Part shown: in pieces, positions 15,342 through 23,320 of the stretch
How the letters are laid out: each line of letters opens with the position of its first letter
Position numbering within the stretch: position 1 is the stretch's first letter
Virus record (IMG/VR): IMGVR_UViG_3300032213_000467
Location: 1-46,442 of that record
Length of the DNA: 46,442 nucleotides
Direction: 5' to 3' (one strand)
Source of the DNA: a virus
Made by a program: the position numbers and the translations under genes
The notes under the pieces: generated by a model
What the model saw: only the letters and a program-made list of their open reading frames with translations
Told to the model about the DNA's origin: nothing
The model's database searches: none

Positions 15342-16172
15342 ATGTTGGCTCGTACCCGCAAAATGGCGAATTTAGTCATTGAGGAAACATCTGGAGTAGA
15401 CCACCCTGCACATCTACATGAAGGTTGGTTGGTTATGAAATCAGCCGATGAATCTGAAGTTCAGAGAGTCTTAGACGAATCGCTCACCGAGGAGGAAATC
15501 ATGTCTGATAATACACAGACTGAAGTAACACCCGCGGCTACTGATGAGCAGGTCGAAGCCCCAGCAACAGAAACAACTGAAGAAGTTGCAGAAGTTGAAA
15601 AGGCTGAAATGACTATGGAAGAAGCAATGAAGAAGATTGCAGAACTCCAAGCGAAACTTGTCAAACTCGAAGGTAAAGAGTCTGAAGATGAGATGGCAAA
15701 GTCAGAGACCGTGGCAGATGAATTTCTTAAGTCTGCTCCTGAGTCAGTCGTCAAAATGATTGAAGATTTCAAGAAGCAAGCAGAAACAGCAACCGAAGAA
15801 CTCCGTAAGGAGCGCGAGGCTAAGGCTGATGCTGAAGCAATTGAGAAGGCAAAGGGATTCGCTAATTTGAATCTTGATGCAGAGAAGGTTGGACCAGCGC
15901 TACGCCGTTTGTCCACAGTTGATGCAGACCTAGCAAAATCAGTAGAGGACATCCTCACATCTGTAAATGCTCAGGCTGAATCAGCAAACATTTTTGCTGA
16001 AATCGGGAAATCAGCAGACTTCACTACAGGCGATGCCTATGGTCGTATGACCGCAATGGCAAAGTCGGCAGTTGAGGAAGGAAGTGCAAAATCTTTCGAA
16101 CAAGCGTTCGCTAATGTTGCATCTTCCAATCCTGAACTTTATGTCCAATACCGAAACGAAAAGGGTGCTTAA
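15342..16172 (+). CDS. Capsid scaffold protein, possibly with two translation starts
   Basis: The 276-aa product starts after TAGGAGTGA. The N-terminal 35 residues (VIEETSGVDHPAHLHEGWLV) resemble the tail end of XkdF-like protease/scaffold fusions. The rest is acidic and coiled-coil-rich (MEEAMKKIAELQAKLVKLEG, then EELRKEREAKADAEAIEKAK), as expected of a scaffold. A second in-frame ATG at 15501 has a very strong GAGGAGGAAATC ribosome site, so a shorter 223-aa form may be made too. Scaffolds shape the procapsid and are removed on maturation. Confidence 0.75.
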   Translation: MLARTRKMANLVIEETSGVDHPAHLHEGWLVMKSADESEVQRVLDESLTEEEIMSDNTQTEVTPAATDEQVEAPATETTEEVAEVEKAEMTMEEAMKKIAELQAKLVKLEGKESEDEMAKSETVADEFLKSAPESVVKMIEDFKKQAETATEELRKEREAKADAEAIEKAKGFANLNLDAEKVGPALRRLSTVDADLAKSVEDILTSVNAQAESANIFAEIGKSADFTTGDAYGRMTAMAKSAVEEGSAKSFEQAFANVASSNPELYVQYRNEKGA

Positions 16173-16174
16173 AC

Positions 16175-16570
16175 ATGGCATACGAATTCAGTAATTACTC
16201 GGTAAAGGTCACCCTCGTTGCAGGTGCCGACCTTTCCGCTTTGCAGTACAACTTCGTGAAAATTAACTCAAGTGGTCAAGCAGTTGCTTGCGCCGCCGCA
16301 ACAGATATTCCTGTTGGAGTTCTTCAGAACGCACCAACTTCAGGACAGGAAGCAGAAGTGCTTATTGTCGGAGGAACAAAGATTGTTGCTGGAGCCGCAA
16401 TTGGCGAAGGCGCACTTGTTGGAACAGGTTCAACAGGCAAGGCAGTTGCTCTTGTCGCTGGAACCGATACAACAAAGTATGTTGTCGGAACACTACTAAC
16501 TGAATCTGCGGCAGATGGAAACATCGTCACAGCAGTCGTAAACTGCGCTAATCCAGGCAGAGCGTCTTAA
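16175..16570 (+). CDS. Capsid decoration-like protein (DUF2190 type)
   Basis: The 131-aa protein is small, beta-rich and Ala/Gly/Val-rich, with QYNFVKINSSGQAVACAAA, DIPVGVLQNAPTSGQEAEVL and a middle VAGAAIGEGALVGTG. This is the pattern of DUF2190-like head decoration proteins. It sits directly between scaffold and major capsid genes, the usual site for a capsid-stabilising protein. Confidence 0.7.
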   Translation: MAYEFSNYSVKVTLVAGADLSALQYNFVKINSSGQAVACAAATDIPVGVLQNAPTSGQEAEVLIVGGTKIVAGAAIGEGALVGTGSTGKAVALVAGTDTTKYVVGTLLTESAADGNIVTAVVNCANPGRAS

Positions 16571-16585
16571 GGGGGATAACTAAAA

Positions 16586-17563
16586 ATGCCACAGCCAAAT
16601 ATCAATAGCGTTCACATTGATGCTATTCTCACAAACATTTCTGTTGCTTATTTACAGAATCAAGACAACTTCATTGCCGACAAGGTATTCCCAGTAATCC
16701 CTGTTGATAAGAAGTCTGATAAGTATTTCACTTATACAAAGAACGATTGGTTCCGTGACGAGGCTCAACGCCGTGCGCCAGGAACTGAATCTGCTGGTGG
16801 AGGTTACAACCTTTCAACTGGAACATATTCATGCGATGTTTTCGCGTTCCACAAGGATGTAGACGACCAGACACTTGCTAACGCAGACACACCACTTAAC
16901 CCACTCCGCGAATCAGCAGAGTTTGTTACACGCCGTTTGATGCTCCGCCGCGAACTTCAGTTCGTGACAGACTTCTTCACAACAGGCGTATGGGCTGACG
17001 ACATCACAGGTGTTACAGGAACTCCAAGCACAGGTGAGGCTAAGAAGTGGTCAGATTATGCCGCTTCAGACCCAATCGCTGACATCGAAGCAGGTAAGGC
17101 TGAGATTCTTGGTAACACAGGAATGGAAGCAAACACACTCGTTCTCGGATACGATGTATTCAAGTCACTTAAGAACCACCCAGACTTGGTAGACCGTATT
17201 AAGTACACATCTTCACAGACAATCACAACCGATATGCTCGCGGCAATGTTTGACATTCCACGCGTTATGGTTGCAAAGGCTGTTAAGGCTACTAACAACG
17301 AAGGTGCTACAGAGGCTTACGGCTTCGCATTTGGTAAGAACGCACTTCTTACCCATGTGGCTCCAAATCCAGGACTTCTTACACCATCAGCGGGTTACAC
17401 ATTCGCTTGGACAGGTGTTTCAGGTGGTCTCGGACAGACAATCGGTACTTCACAGTTCCGTATGGAGTCAATCAAGTCAGACCGCATCGAAGCGGAAATG
17501 GCATTTGATAACAAGGTAATCGGTTCAGACCTCGGTTACTTCTGGTCATCAATCGTTGCTTAA
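16586..17563 (+). CDS. Major capsid protein
   Basis: The 325-aa protein has features of phage major capsid proteins: YLQNQDNFIADKVFPVIPV and KYFTYTKNDWFRDEAQRRAP near the N-terminus, a helical spine (PLRESAEFVTRRLMLRRELQ) and a C-terminal KSDRIEAEMAFDNKVIGSDL. Codon choice looks especially regular (many TTC, AAG, ACA), consistent with high expression. It is followed by a strong intrinsic terminator. It is expected to have the HK97 fold and form the icosahedral shell. Confidence 0.88.
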   Translation: MPQPNINSVHIDAILTNISVAYLQNQDNFIADKVFPVIPVDKKSDKYFTYTKNDWFRDEAQRRAPGTESAGGGYNLSTGTYSCDVFAFHKDVDDQTLANADTPLNPLRESAEFVTRRLMLRRELQFVTDFFTTGVWADDITGVTGTPSTGEAKKWSDYAASDPIADIEAGKAEILGNTGMEANTLVLGYDVFKSLKNHPDLVDRIKYTSSQTITTDMLAAMFDIPRVMVAKAVKATNNEGATEAYGFAFGKNALLTHVAPNPGLLTPSAGYTFAWTGVSGGLGQTIGTSQFRMESIKSDRIEAEMAFDNKVIGSDLGYFWSSIVA

Positions 17564-17574
17564 TTAAGTTGAGC

Positions 17575-17612
17575 GAAGGGGAGGGTCTGAAAAGGCTCTC
17601 CCCTTCTTTCTT
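17575..17612 (+). terminator. Intrinsic terminator after the major capsid gene
   Basis: A perfect 9-bp stem (GAAGGGGAG at 17575-17583, CTCCCCTTC at 17598-17606) is followed by TTTCTT. It probably reduces transcription of the fibre genes relative to the capsid gene. Confidence 0.85.
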
Positions 17613-17628
17613 AGACAAAGGAAAATAA

Positions 17629-18066
17629 ATGGCAAATCGTCTTACACGCGGAAACGCTTCAGTTGGTGCGCTTACTGTAAACACAGACCTTCAGGTTCAA
17701 GATGATACTTATATCAACGGACACCTTGGAGTTGATGTTACAGTTAATAACATCGCTGATGGCGCTTCAATGGCTATTACAGCGGCTCAATTGCTTGCTG
17801 GAATCGTTACTGCAACACCTACAACTGGTCGCACAGTTTCAGCACCAGAAGCAACAGCGCTTGTTGCCGCTATTCAACCTATTACAGCAACAGGTCTTGG
17901 ATTTGAGTTCGTAGTAATTAACCTTGCTTCAGCAACTCACGCTCTTACTCTTGGAACTGCAACAGGAACAACAATCGTAGGTTCTGCGACAATCGCGGCG
18001 GCTTCTTCAGCAACATTCGTTGCTCGAATCGCTTCATCTTCAGCAGTAGTTATCTACCGTAAGTAA
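17629..18066 (+). CDS. Structural protein, probably head- or fibre-associated
   Basis: The 145-aa product is Ala/Thr/Val-rich and beta-rich: an N-terminal RLTRGNASVGALTVNTDLQV, then MAITAAQLLAGIVTATPTTGR, and a final repeated hydrophobic/Thr pattern ending in VVIYRK. This composition matches small decoration or fibre-like proteins encoded after major capsid genes. It lies between two intrinsic terminators. No specific family is assigned. Confidence 0.6.
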   Translation: MANRLTRGNASVGALTVNTDLQVQDDTYINGHLGVDVTVNNIADGASMAITAAQLLAGIVTATPTTGRTVSAPEATALVAAIQPITATGLGFEFVVINLASATHALTLGTATGTTIVGSATIAAASSATFVARIASSSAVVIYRK

Positions 18067-18070
18067 TCTG

Positions 18071-18265
18071 ATGAAAGCGGAAATTCTAAAACCTATAAAT
18101 GTTGGTGACAGTTTACTTTCTCACGGAGACATTGTTGATGTGAGCGGGTGGCGTAATATAAAGTCATTGGCAAATAGCCGTTATATTAGAATTATCGAAG
18201 AAGAAATTAAGCCTGTAAAGGCTGAAGTAAAACCAAAGGCGAAGAAAGCAGTCGCCTCCAAGTAA
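18071..18265 (+). CDS. Small structural protein with basic tail (64 aa)
   Basis: The protein has a compact N-terminal domain (LKPINVGDSLLSHGDIVDVS, then SLANSRYIRII) and a Lys/Ala-rich end (KPKAKKAVASK). The domain is reminiscent of small head-tail proteins that open with a 'property, then boundary value' beta fold, such as the one at 30675. The stop is followed by a strong terminator. Function unknown. Confidence 0.6.
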   Translation: MKAEILKPINVGDSLLSHGDIVDVSGWRNIKSLANSRYIRIIEEEIKPVKAEVKPKAKKAVASK

Positions 18266-18271
18266 TCGGGA

Positions 18272-18309
18272 AGGGGGTGATTCAGTAAAATGAGTCACCC
18301 TCTTTTTTT
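18272..18309 (+). terminator. Intrinsic terminator ahead of the fibre cassette
   Basis: GGGTGATTCA (18275-18284) pairs with TGAGTCACCC (18291-18300), with one wobble pair. Outer bases extend the stem through 18272, and TCTTTTTTTC follows. Genes downstream need read-through or a promoter I cannot see. Confidence 0.9.
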
Positions 18310-18322
18310 CTAAGGGAGCATT

Positions 18323-18595
18323 ATGGCAATTACACACGAACGCGTTTCAATAGGCACAACAGCCACTCAAATTTCTTCAAATTATGCTGGCAAAGACGGT
18401 CAGACTATTTCAGTTCAAAATCCATCAGGAGGCGCTACTGTCTATTTAGGCGGAGAAGGCGTAACTACTACCTCATACGGATATTCTTTAGGCGCTGGAA
18501 TTGACTTTACTGTGGAGATGCAAGCAGATGAAAAACTTTACGGCGTGGTTGCTTCAAGCACACAGACCGTAAATGTGTTCCGTCAAGGCGCATAA
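18323..18595 (+). CDS. Small beta-rich structural protein (90 aa)
   Basis: The ORF starts after TAAGGGAGCATT. The product is a compact beta protein (RVSIGTTATQISS, GQTISVQNPSGGATVYLGGE, FTVEMQADEKLYGVVASS). Related small domains decorate heads or fibres in many aquatic phages. It is the first gene after the terminator at 18309. Probable decoration or fibre protein. Confidence 0.6.
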   Translation: MAITHERVSIGTTATQISSNYAGKDGQTISVQNPSGGATVYLGGEGVTTTSYGYSLGAGIDFTVEMQADEKLYGVVASSTQTVNVFRQGA

Positions 18596-18598
18596 ACC

Positions 18599-19144
18599 AT
18601 GGCACTACCAGCATCCCTATCAACCGTAACGGTTGCTGGCACCTATGTGGATTTACTAGGCAATCCAGTTCGAGGCTCAATCACTTTTGAACCTCAGACC
18701 ATGCTCAAGGAAAAGACTCTCAATGTCCACATTATGCCAGTTCATATCGTCAAGACTTTGGATGCAACTGGCTCTTTTACTATTACCCTGCCAGTTACCA
18801 GCGATACAGATGTAACGCCCCAGCCTTTTGTTTACACCATAGTTGAAAACTTTACCTCTGGTCGTACATTCCAGATTGCGCTACCTATCTCCGTTGCAGG
18901 TACCACTCAGAACCTTGCAGACCTGCTTACAGCGCTTTCTGAGGCTGATGCCACCGCTTATGTATCTGTGGACAGTTATCAGGCTCTATTGACCCGCTAC
19001 AACAACGCCAGCGGTAGGAGAGAGATTGTTGTCAATGCCTCTACATACGAGGGCAATGCCCTTGCCTATGCAACAGAGGCTTCAAATTCAGCGAGCGCAG
19101 TTGCCAATTTTACGAGTAATCAGTTGATGATGATGGGGGTCTAA
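18599..19144 (+). CDS. Tail fibre/adhesion-like protein with Ig-like N-terminus
   Basis: The 181-aa protein has an N-terminal beta domain opening TVTVAGTYVDLLGNPVRGSI, a carboxypeptidase-regulatory or Ig-like arrangement, followed by GSFTITLPVTSDTDVTPQPF. A helical, Ala/Ser-rich C-terminus ends NQLMMMGV. It is paralogous to the gene at 19343, which shares the order TV-x2-G-x-YVD, 'N/GxP' turn, PFVYT and RT[FY]. The short hydrophobic C-terminus is shared with three other proteins in the cassette. Confidence 0.6.
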   Translation: MALPASLSTVTVAGTYVDLLGNPVRGSITFEPQTMLKEKTLNVHIMPVHIVKTLDATGSFTITLPVTSDTDVTPQPFVYTIVENFTSGRTFQIALPISVAGTTQNLADLLTALSEADATAYVSVDSYQALLTRYNNASGRREIVVNASTYEGNALAYATEASNSASAVANFTSNQLMMMGV

Positions 19145-19145
19145 G

Positions 19146-19343
19146 ATGGCTGAACCGTATGTACCCATAGCCGAATACACCGCTTCTAACGCCCTTTTGG
19201 TTGAGTTGGAAGTGGCTACAGATGCCGCCGCGACTAACGCAACTGCACTTTCAACGGCTACAGCGAGCGCTCTCACATCAAGGAATACAGCAAATTCCTA
19301 TGTGGCTGAAAAATTTGATTTGTTCTTCTTGGTAGGTGCGTAA
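19146..19343 (+). CDS. Small fibre-cassette protein (65 aa)
   Basis: The product is mostly an Ala/Thr/Ser-rich probable coiled coil (VATDAAATNATALSTATASA), ending in FDLFFLVGA. It starts one base after the previous stop, and its own stop overlaps the next ATG (TAATG). It looks like a stand-alone copy of the helical C-terminus of its neighbours, so it may be a trimerisation or linker piece. Confidence 0.55.
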   Translation: MAEPYVPIAEYTASNALLVELEVATDAAATNATALSTATASALTSRNTANSYVAEKFDLFFLVGA

Positions 19344-20020
19344 TGGCTCTAGGTCCAAATCTAACAACCGTCACAATCACGGGTAGTTATGTAGATTTTG
19401 AAGGCACCCCAATTGAGGGTCAAATTCGATTTAGCATTTCTGAGGTATTGCGTAACGGTACAGATGACCAGATGGTTGCCCCATCTAGCGTTGTTGTGCC
19501 TTTGAGTTCAGGTTCTTTCTCGGTTTCCATACCTGCAACCAATGACCCAGATGTAGTTCCTAACCCTTTTGTCTATACCGTTGAGGAGTCATTTCCTAAT
19601 GGGCGCACTTATGAAATCAGTATTCCTTACACCACTTCAGGGTCGCTAGATTTAGCAGATATTAGCCCAGACCCAACTTTAGATGAAAGTTATGTAGCGG
19701 CTGTAGACCTTACTTCTTGGAATACTCTTGAGTCCAACATTACGGCTTTGGATGTCCTTATTGACCAAGTAGCAGATAAGTTCCCTGCCTCTGGTCAATA
19801 TTGGTACATTGATTCTGCCTATTCAACATACACAGCACTAGATACAGCCTTTGCCACATACACCGCCCTGACTGCGGCTACATACAATATCTCAGGAACA
19901 GACATCACATCATTCGTAACCTCGGCGCAAGGTTACGCTTCTTCAGCATCAGCAAGCGCTACAACAGCCCAAAATAACTCGGCTGGTACCATTAGTCCAT
20001 TATTACTCATCGGAGGATAA
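19343..20020 (+). CDS. Tail fibre/adhesion-like protein, paralogue of the one at 18599
   Basis: The 225-aa product begins with the same beta domain as the 18599 protein (TVTITGSYVDFEGTPIEGQI, then NPFVYTVEESFPNGRTYEI). It continues with a Tyr/Ala/Thr-rich helical part and ends ISPLLLIGG. Duplication within the cassette followed by divergence is the simplest explanation. Probably a component of the adsorption apparatus. Confidence 0.6.
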   Translation: MALGPNLTTVTITGSYVDFEGTPIEGQIRFSISEVLRNGTDDQMVAPSSVVVPLSSGSFSVSIPATNDPDVVPNPFVYTVEESFPNGRTYEISIPYTTSGSLDLADISPDPTLDESYVAAVDLTSWNTLESNITALDVLIDQVADKFPASGQYWYIDSAYSTYTALDTAFATYTALTAATYNISGTDITSFVTSAQGYASSASASATTAQNNSAGTISPLLLIGG

Positions 20021-20024
20021 CCGC

Positions 20025-20354
20025 ATGGCAACTACTTACAAGGTTCTTGGGCAATCAAACCCATCAGCCACTACTGCCACAACGCTTTACACCTGCCCTG
20101 CATCAACTCAGACGGTTATCTCAACCATCACCATCTGTAATCAGGCGGCATCAAGTGGCACATATCGAATCGCAGTTCGCCCAAATGGAGCGACTTTAGC
20201 AACTGAACATTATGTTGTTTACGATGCAACTATTCAAGCAAATACAACTACGGCTTATACATTAGGTCTTACAATTGATGCTTCAGATGTGATAACAGTC
20301 TACGCATCATCTACAAGTTTCTCATTCAACGCATACGGAAGTGAGATAGCATAA
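20025..20354 (+). CDS. Beta-rich structural protein (109 aa)
   Basis: The product ([20 protein letters not shown], then [20 protein letters not shown] and [19 protein letters not shown]) is a small all-beta protein of a kind commonly encoded among fibre or decoration genes of aquatic phages. It begins after GGAGGATAACCGC, so it has a good ribosome site. No enzymatic feature is seen. Confidence 0.6.
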   Translation: MATTYKVLGQSNPSATTATTLYTCPASTQTVISTITICNQAASSGTYRIAVRPNGATLATEHYVVYDATIQANTTTAYTLGLTIDASDVITVYASSTSFSFNAYGSEIA

Positions 20355-20355
20355 T

Positions 20356-21321
20356 ATGGCAATTACAACCAACGGTGGCGCTGGTGTAACAGCCGATGCA
20401 GTTGCCACGCTTACAAATAAAACTCTTACAGCACCAACAATTAGCGATGCTACTTTTACAGGTCAGCAAAGCGGATTACAGATTTCTTTCAATCAGTCCA
20501 TTGTTTTTGAAGGAACTACAGCAGATGCTTTTGAGACAACTCTAAGCGCTGGAGACCCAACAGCAGACCGCACAATTACTTTGCCAGATGCTACGGGTCA
20601 AGTAGTTCTTCGTGATTCAACAGACACTCTTACAAACAAGACATTGACTAGCCCAACAATGACTGCTCCTGTGCTTGGAACTCCAGCATCAGGAACTCTC
20701 ACAAATACAACTGGATTGCCTATTACTGGCTTAGTTGCTTCAACTTCTGCCGCTTTGGGAGTTGGTACTGTTGAGTTAGGTCATGCTACAGATACAACAA
20801 TTTCCAGAGTTTCAGCAGGTGTTGTTGCCGTTGAGGGTGTAAATGTTGTTACAACTTCTTCAACAGATACTCTTACAAATAAGACTCTTACAAGTCCAAC
20901 AATTAACAACGCTGTTTCTTCATATCCAATTCTAAAATCTCCAGAAGAAAGACTAACCGTATCTGCAACTGCGGCTACTGGAACAGTAAACTTTGATACA
21001 AACACCCAAGGCGTTCTTTATTACACAACAAACGCTTCAGGAAACTGGACTCTCAATGTTCGTGGGGATGGGTCAAATACCCTTAACTCCGTACTGACAA
21101 CTGGTGACTCAATCACTATTGTTTTCTTGGTTACACAAGGTTCAACTGCCTACTACTCAAACGCTTTCACAATTGACGGTACTTCAGTTACTCCTAAGTA
21201 CATTACAGGAACAGCATTTAGCGCAGGAAACGCATCTTCGATTGATTCTTATGTTTACACTATTATCAAGACAGGAAGCGCGGCTTTCACAGTCCTAGCC
21301 TCACAAACTAAGTTCGCGTAA
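20356..21321 (+). CDS. Tail fibre protein with [12 protein letters not shown] repeats
   Basis: The 321-aa product has repeated TLTNKTL-[TS]-[AS]-PT-[IM] segments (near residues 18-30, 91-105 and 174-186), a common fibre-shaft repeat. A segment [20 protein letters not shown] is shared with the protein at 25368. The C-terminal 120 residues form a beta-rich head ([37 protein letters not shown]). A trimeric fibre with a distal domain is likely. Confidence 0.7.
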   Translation: MAITTNGGAGVTADAVATLTNKTLTAPTISDATFTGQQSGLQISFNQSIVFEGTTADAFETTLSAGDPTADRTITLPDATGQVVLRDSTDTLTNKTLTSPTMTAPVLGTPASGTLTNTTGLPITGLVASTSAALGVGTVELGHATDTTISRVSAGVVAVEGVNVVTTSSTDTLTNKTLTSPTINNAVSSYPILKSPEERLTVSATAATGTVNFDTNTQGVLYYTTNASGNWTLNVRGDGSNTLNSVLTTGDSITIVFLVTQGSTAYYSNAFTIDGTSVTPKYITGTAFSAGNASSIDSYVYTIIKTGSAAFTVLASQTKFA

Positions 21322-21331
21322 GGAGTCGGCT

Positions 21332-21925
21332 ATGCCAATTATTGCTAGTCGCGCTTCTGCGGCTTATGGTGCTGGATTTGGAAAAGGTGCCTCTGGCGGC
21401 GGTTTCGCAGGTCCATTTGGGTCTTATGATTCTTTGGCTACCGCTTCTCTTACCAGCACTACAAATACAGTTACCTTTACAGGTATTCCGAGCAATTACA
21501 GGCATTTGCAATTAAGAATAGCAAACCTTTCAAGCGGTCAAGATAATTACATCATGTTGCGATTCAATGGAGTTGCGGATACTTATTACGGTGTTCATCA
21601 AATTGATGCTAACGGTAGTGGCACTCCAACATTTAGTCAGGCTGGGAATCCCGTTACCTTTGTGGGTGGTGCATACACAGGAGACGCAACATATCCTACG
21701 GTAGCAATTTGCGATATTTTTGATTACTCCGTTTACAACACAATGAAAAGCGTACGCACACTACACGGTACAAGCAGAAATGCCTCTTTATCATATATGG
21801 GTCCAATGAGTTCTGGTTGGCAAGAACCAAACCCTATTCAGCAGATAGAAATTATCCACGGTAATATCGCTGGTGGAAAAGTATTCAATGCCAATTCACA
21901 TTTTGCACTATACGGAGTGAAATAA
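21332..21925 (+). CDS. Receptor-binding-like module (first of three paralogues)
   Basis: The 197-aa product has a Gly/Ala-rich N-terminus then a jelly-roll-like domain beginning YDSLATASLTSTTNTVTFTG, with YRHLQLRI, NYIMLRFNG and an end HFALYGVK. The same start and end signatures occur in the proteins at 21927 and 23321. Such carbohydrate-binding-like domains are frequent at fibre tips. It lacks the glycine-rich extension of its paralogues. Confidence 0.6.
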   Translation: MPIIASRASAAYGAGFGKGASGGGFAGPFGSYDSLATASLTSTTNTVTFTGIPSNYRHLQLRIANLSSGQDNYIMLRFNGVADTYYGVHQIDANGSGTPTFSQAGNPVTFVGGAYTGDATYPTVAICDIFDYSVYNTMKSVRTLHGTSRNASLSYMGPMSSGWQEPNPIQQIEIIHGNIAGGKVFNANSHFALYGVK

Positions 21926-21926
21926 T

Positions 21927-23309
21927 ATGAGTACAAATACTTATGTAGCACTTAGAACTGAAACAGTAACGGTAGCAACTGCTTCAGTTACATTAGACCT
22001 AACAGGAATTACGGGTTATACAGATTTACGAATTAGCGGTATTGCACAAGCGGCTGTAACTGCCAATAATATCTATATTCGCTTCAATGGTGATACTGGT
22101 AATAACTATTCTATGATTTATATGTTCGGTTCTGGAAGTGCGGCTACTTCAGGAAAGACATCATCTACTTCAAACATTTATGCTAGTGGCTTGGGTACAA
22201 CTCCCACTTTGTTGAATATGGATATATTCAATTATGCAAATACCACAACCTACAAAGCCTGTCTACAGCGAGGTTCTGCACCTGATGGAACAGTAGCAAC
22301 TACTGGCATGTGGCGTGGCTCAACTGGTTCAGCATTTCAAGCAATCACAAGTATTACATTATTTACAGATACCACTTTTGCCGTTGGCACTACTTTTTCT
22401 TTATTTGGTATTAAAGCGTGGGCGGCTGAAACAACAACTAAAGCAACTGGTGGATATGTTTATTCAGATTCAACTCATTGGTATCACGCGTTTCCATATT
22501 CAGGAACTTTCACGCCGAACCAATCACTAACTGCTGACATTTTAGCAATCGCAGGTGGTGGCTCGGGTGGTGCGAATGTTGGTGGAGGCGGCGGCGCTGG
22601 CGGTATTCTTGGCTTCGCTTCACAATCTCTAACCGCAACTGGATATACGGTCACGGTTGGTGCAGGAGGTGGAGGTGTTGCCTCAAATAACTTAAGAGGT
22701 ACTTCTGGAAGCAACTCACAATTTGGCGGTCTTACGGCTGTTGTTGGAGGCGGTGGAGGTGGTTCTCTTGGAACAATGCAACGCAACGGCTCCAATGGTG
22801 GTTCAGGAGGTGGAGGTGGTACAGGTTATGATTTAGGTACTGCTGGAACTGGTGGAACTGCATCTCCATCAGGACAAGGTAACAACGGTGGTGCTGGTCA
22901 ATCTGGTTCTAACGGTGAATACCTAGCCTCTGGAGGCGGCGGTGGTGCGGGTACGGCTGGTACAGCAGGAAGCGGAGTAGGACAAACAGGTACGGGTGGT
23001 AACGGTGGAAACGGTGTTAATACGCTTGCTTCATCTATCGGCTCTTTAGCGGCTTGGTGTTCTGCTACTGGATTTGGCGATGGTGGTTATTTTGCAGGTG
23101 GCGGTGGTGGCTCTGTTGGTGAAGCAAATGACTTTGGTACTCCTGGAAACGGCGGTCTTGGTGGTGGCGGTGTTGGAGGAACATATAAGTTCCGCAATGC
23201 TGGAACTGGACTTCAACACACAGGTAGTGGCGGGGGCGGTGGCGCTAACGGCACTAATAATGGTCAAGGTGCATCAGGCATTGTTATTGTTCGCTATCTG
23301 AAGGCTTAA
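21927..23309 (+). CDS. Glycine-rich tail fibre adhesin (first)
   Basis: The 460-aa protein has an N-terminal jelly-roll-like module (YVALRTETVTVATASVTLDL, ending FSLFGIKAW at about 155-170). A short spacer (DSTHWYHAFPYSGTFTPN) follows, then about 260 residues dominated by Gly, as in gp38-type adhesins whose polyglycine-II sandwiches display receptor-binding loops. The end GIVIVRYLKA is typical of that domain class. The shorter non-glycine segments would be the variable receptor-contacting loops. Confidence 0.75.
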   Translation: MSTNTYVALRTETVTVATASVTLDLTGITGYTDLRISGIAQAAVTANNIYIRFNGDTGNNYSMIYMFGSGSAATSGKTSSTSNIYASGLGTTPTLLNMDIFNYANTTTYKACLQRGSAPDGTVATTGMWRGSTGSAFQAITSITLFTDTTFAVGTTFSLFGIKAWAAETTTKATGGYVYSDSTHWYHAFPYSGTFTPNQSLTADILAIAGGGSGGANVGGGGGAGGILGFASQSLTATGYTVTVGAGGGGVASNNLRGTSGSNSQFGGLTAVVGGGGGGSLGTMQRNGSNGGSGGGGGTGYDLGTAGTGGTASPSGQGNNGGAGQSGSNGEYLASGGGGGAGTAGTAGSGVGQTGTGGNGGNGVNTLASSIGSLAAWCSATGFGDGGYFAGGGGGSVGEANDFGTPGNGGLGGGGVGGTYKFRNAGTGLQHTGSGGGGGANGTNNGQGASGIVIVRYLKA

Positions 23310-23320
23310 GGGAGATAAAA

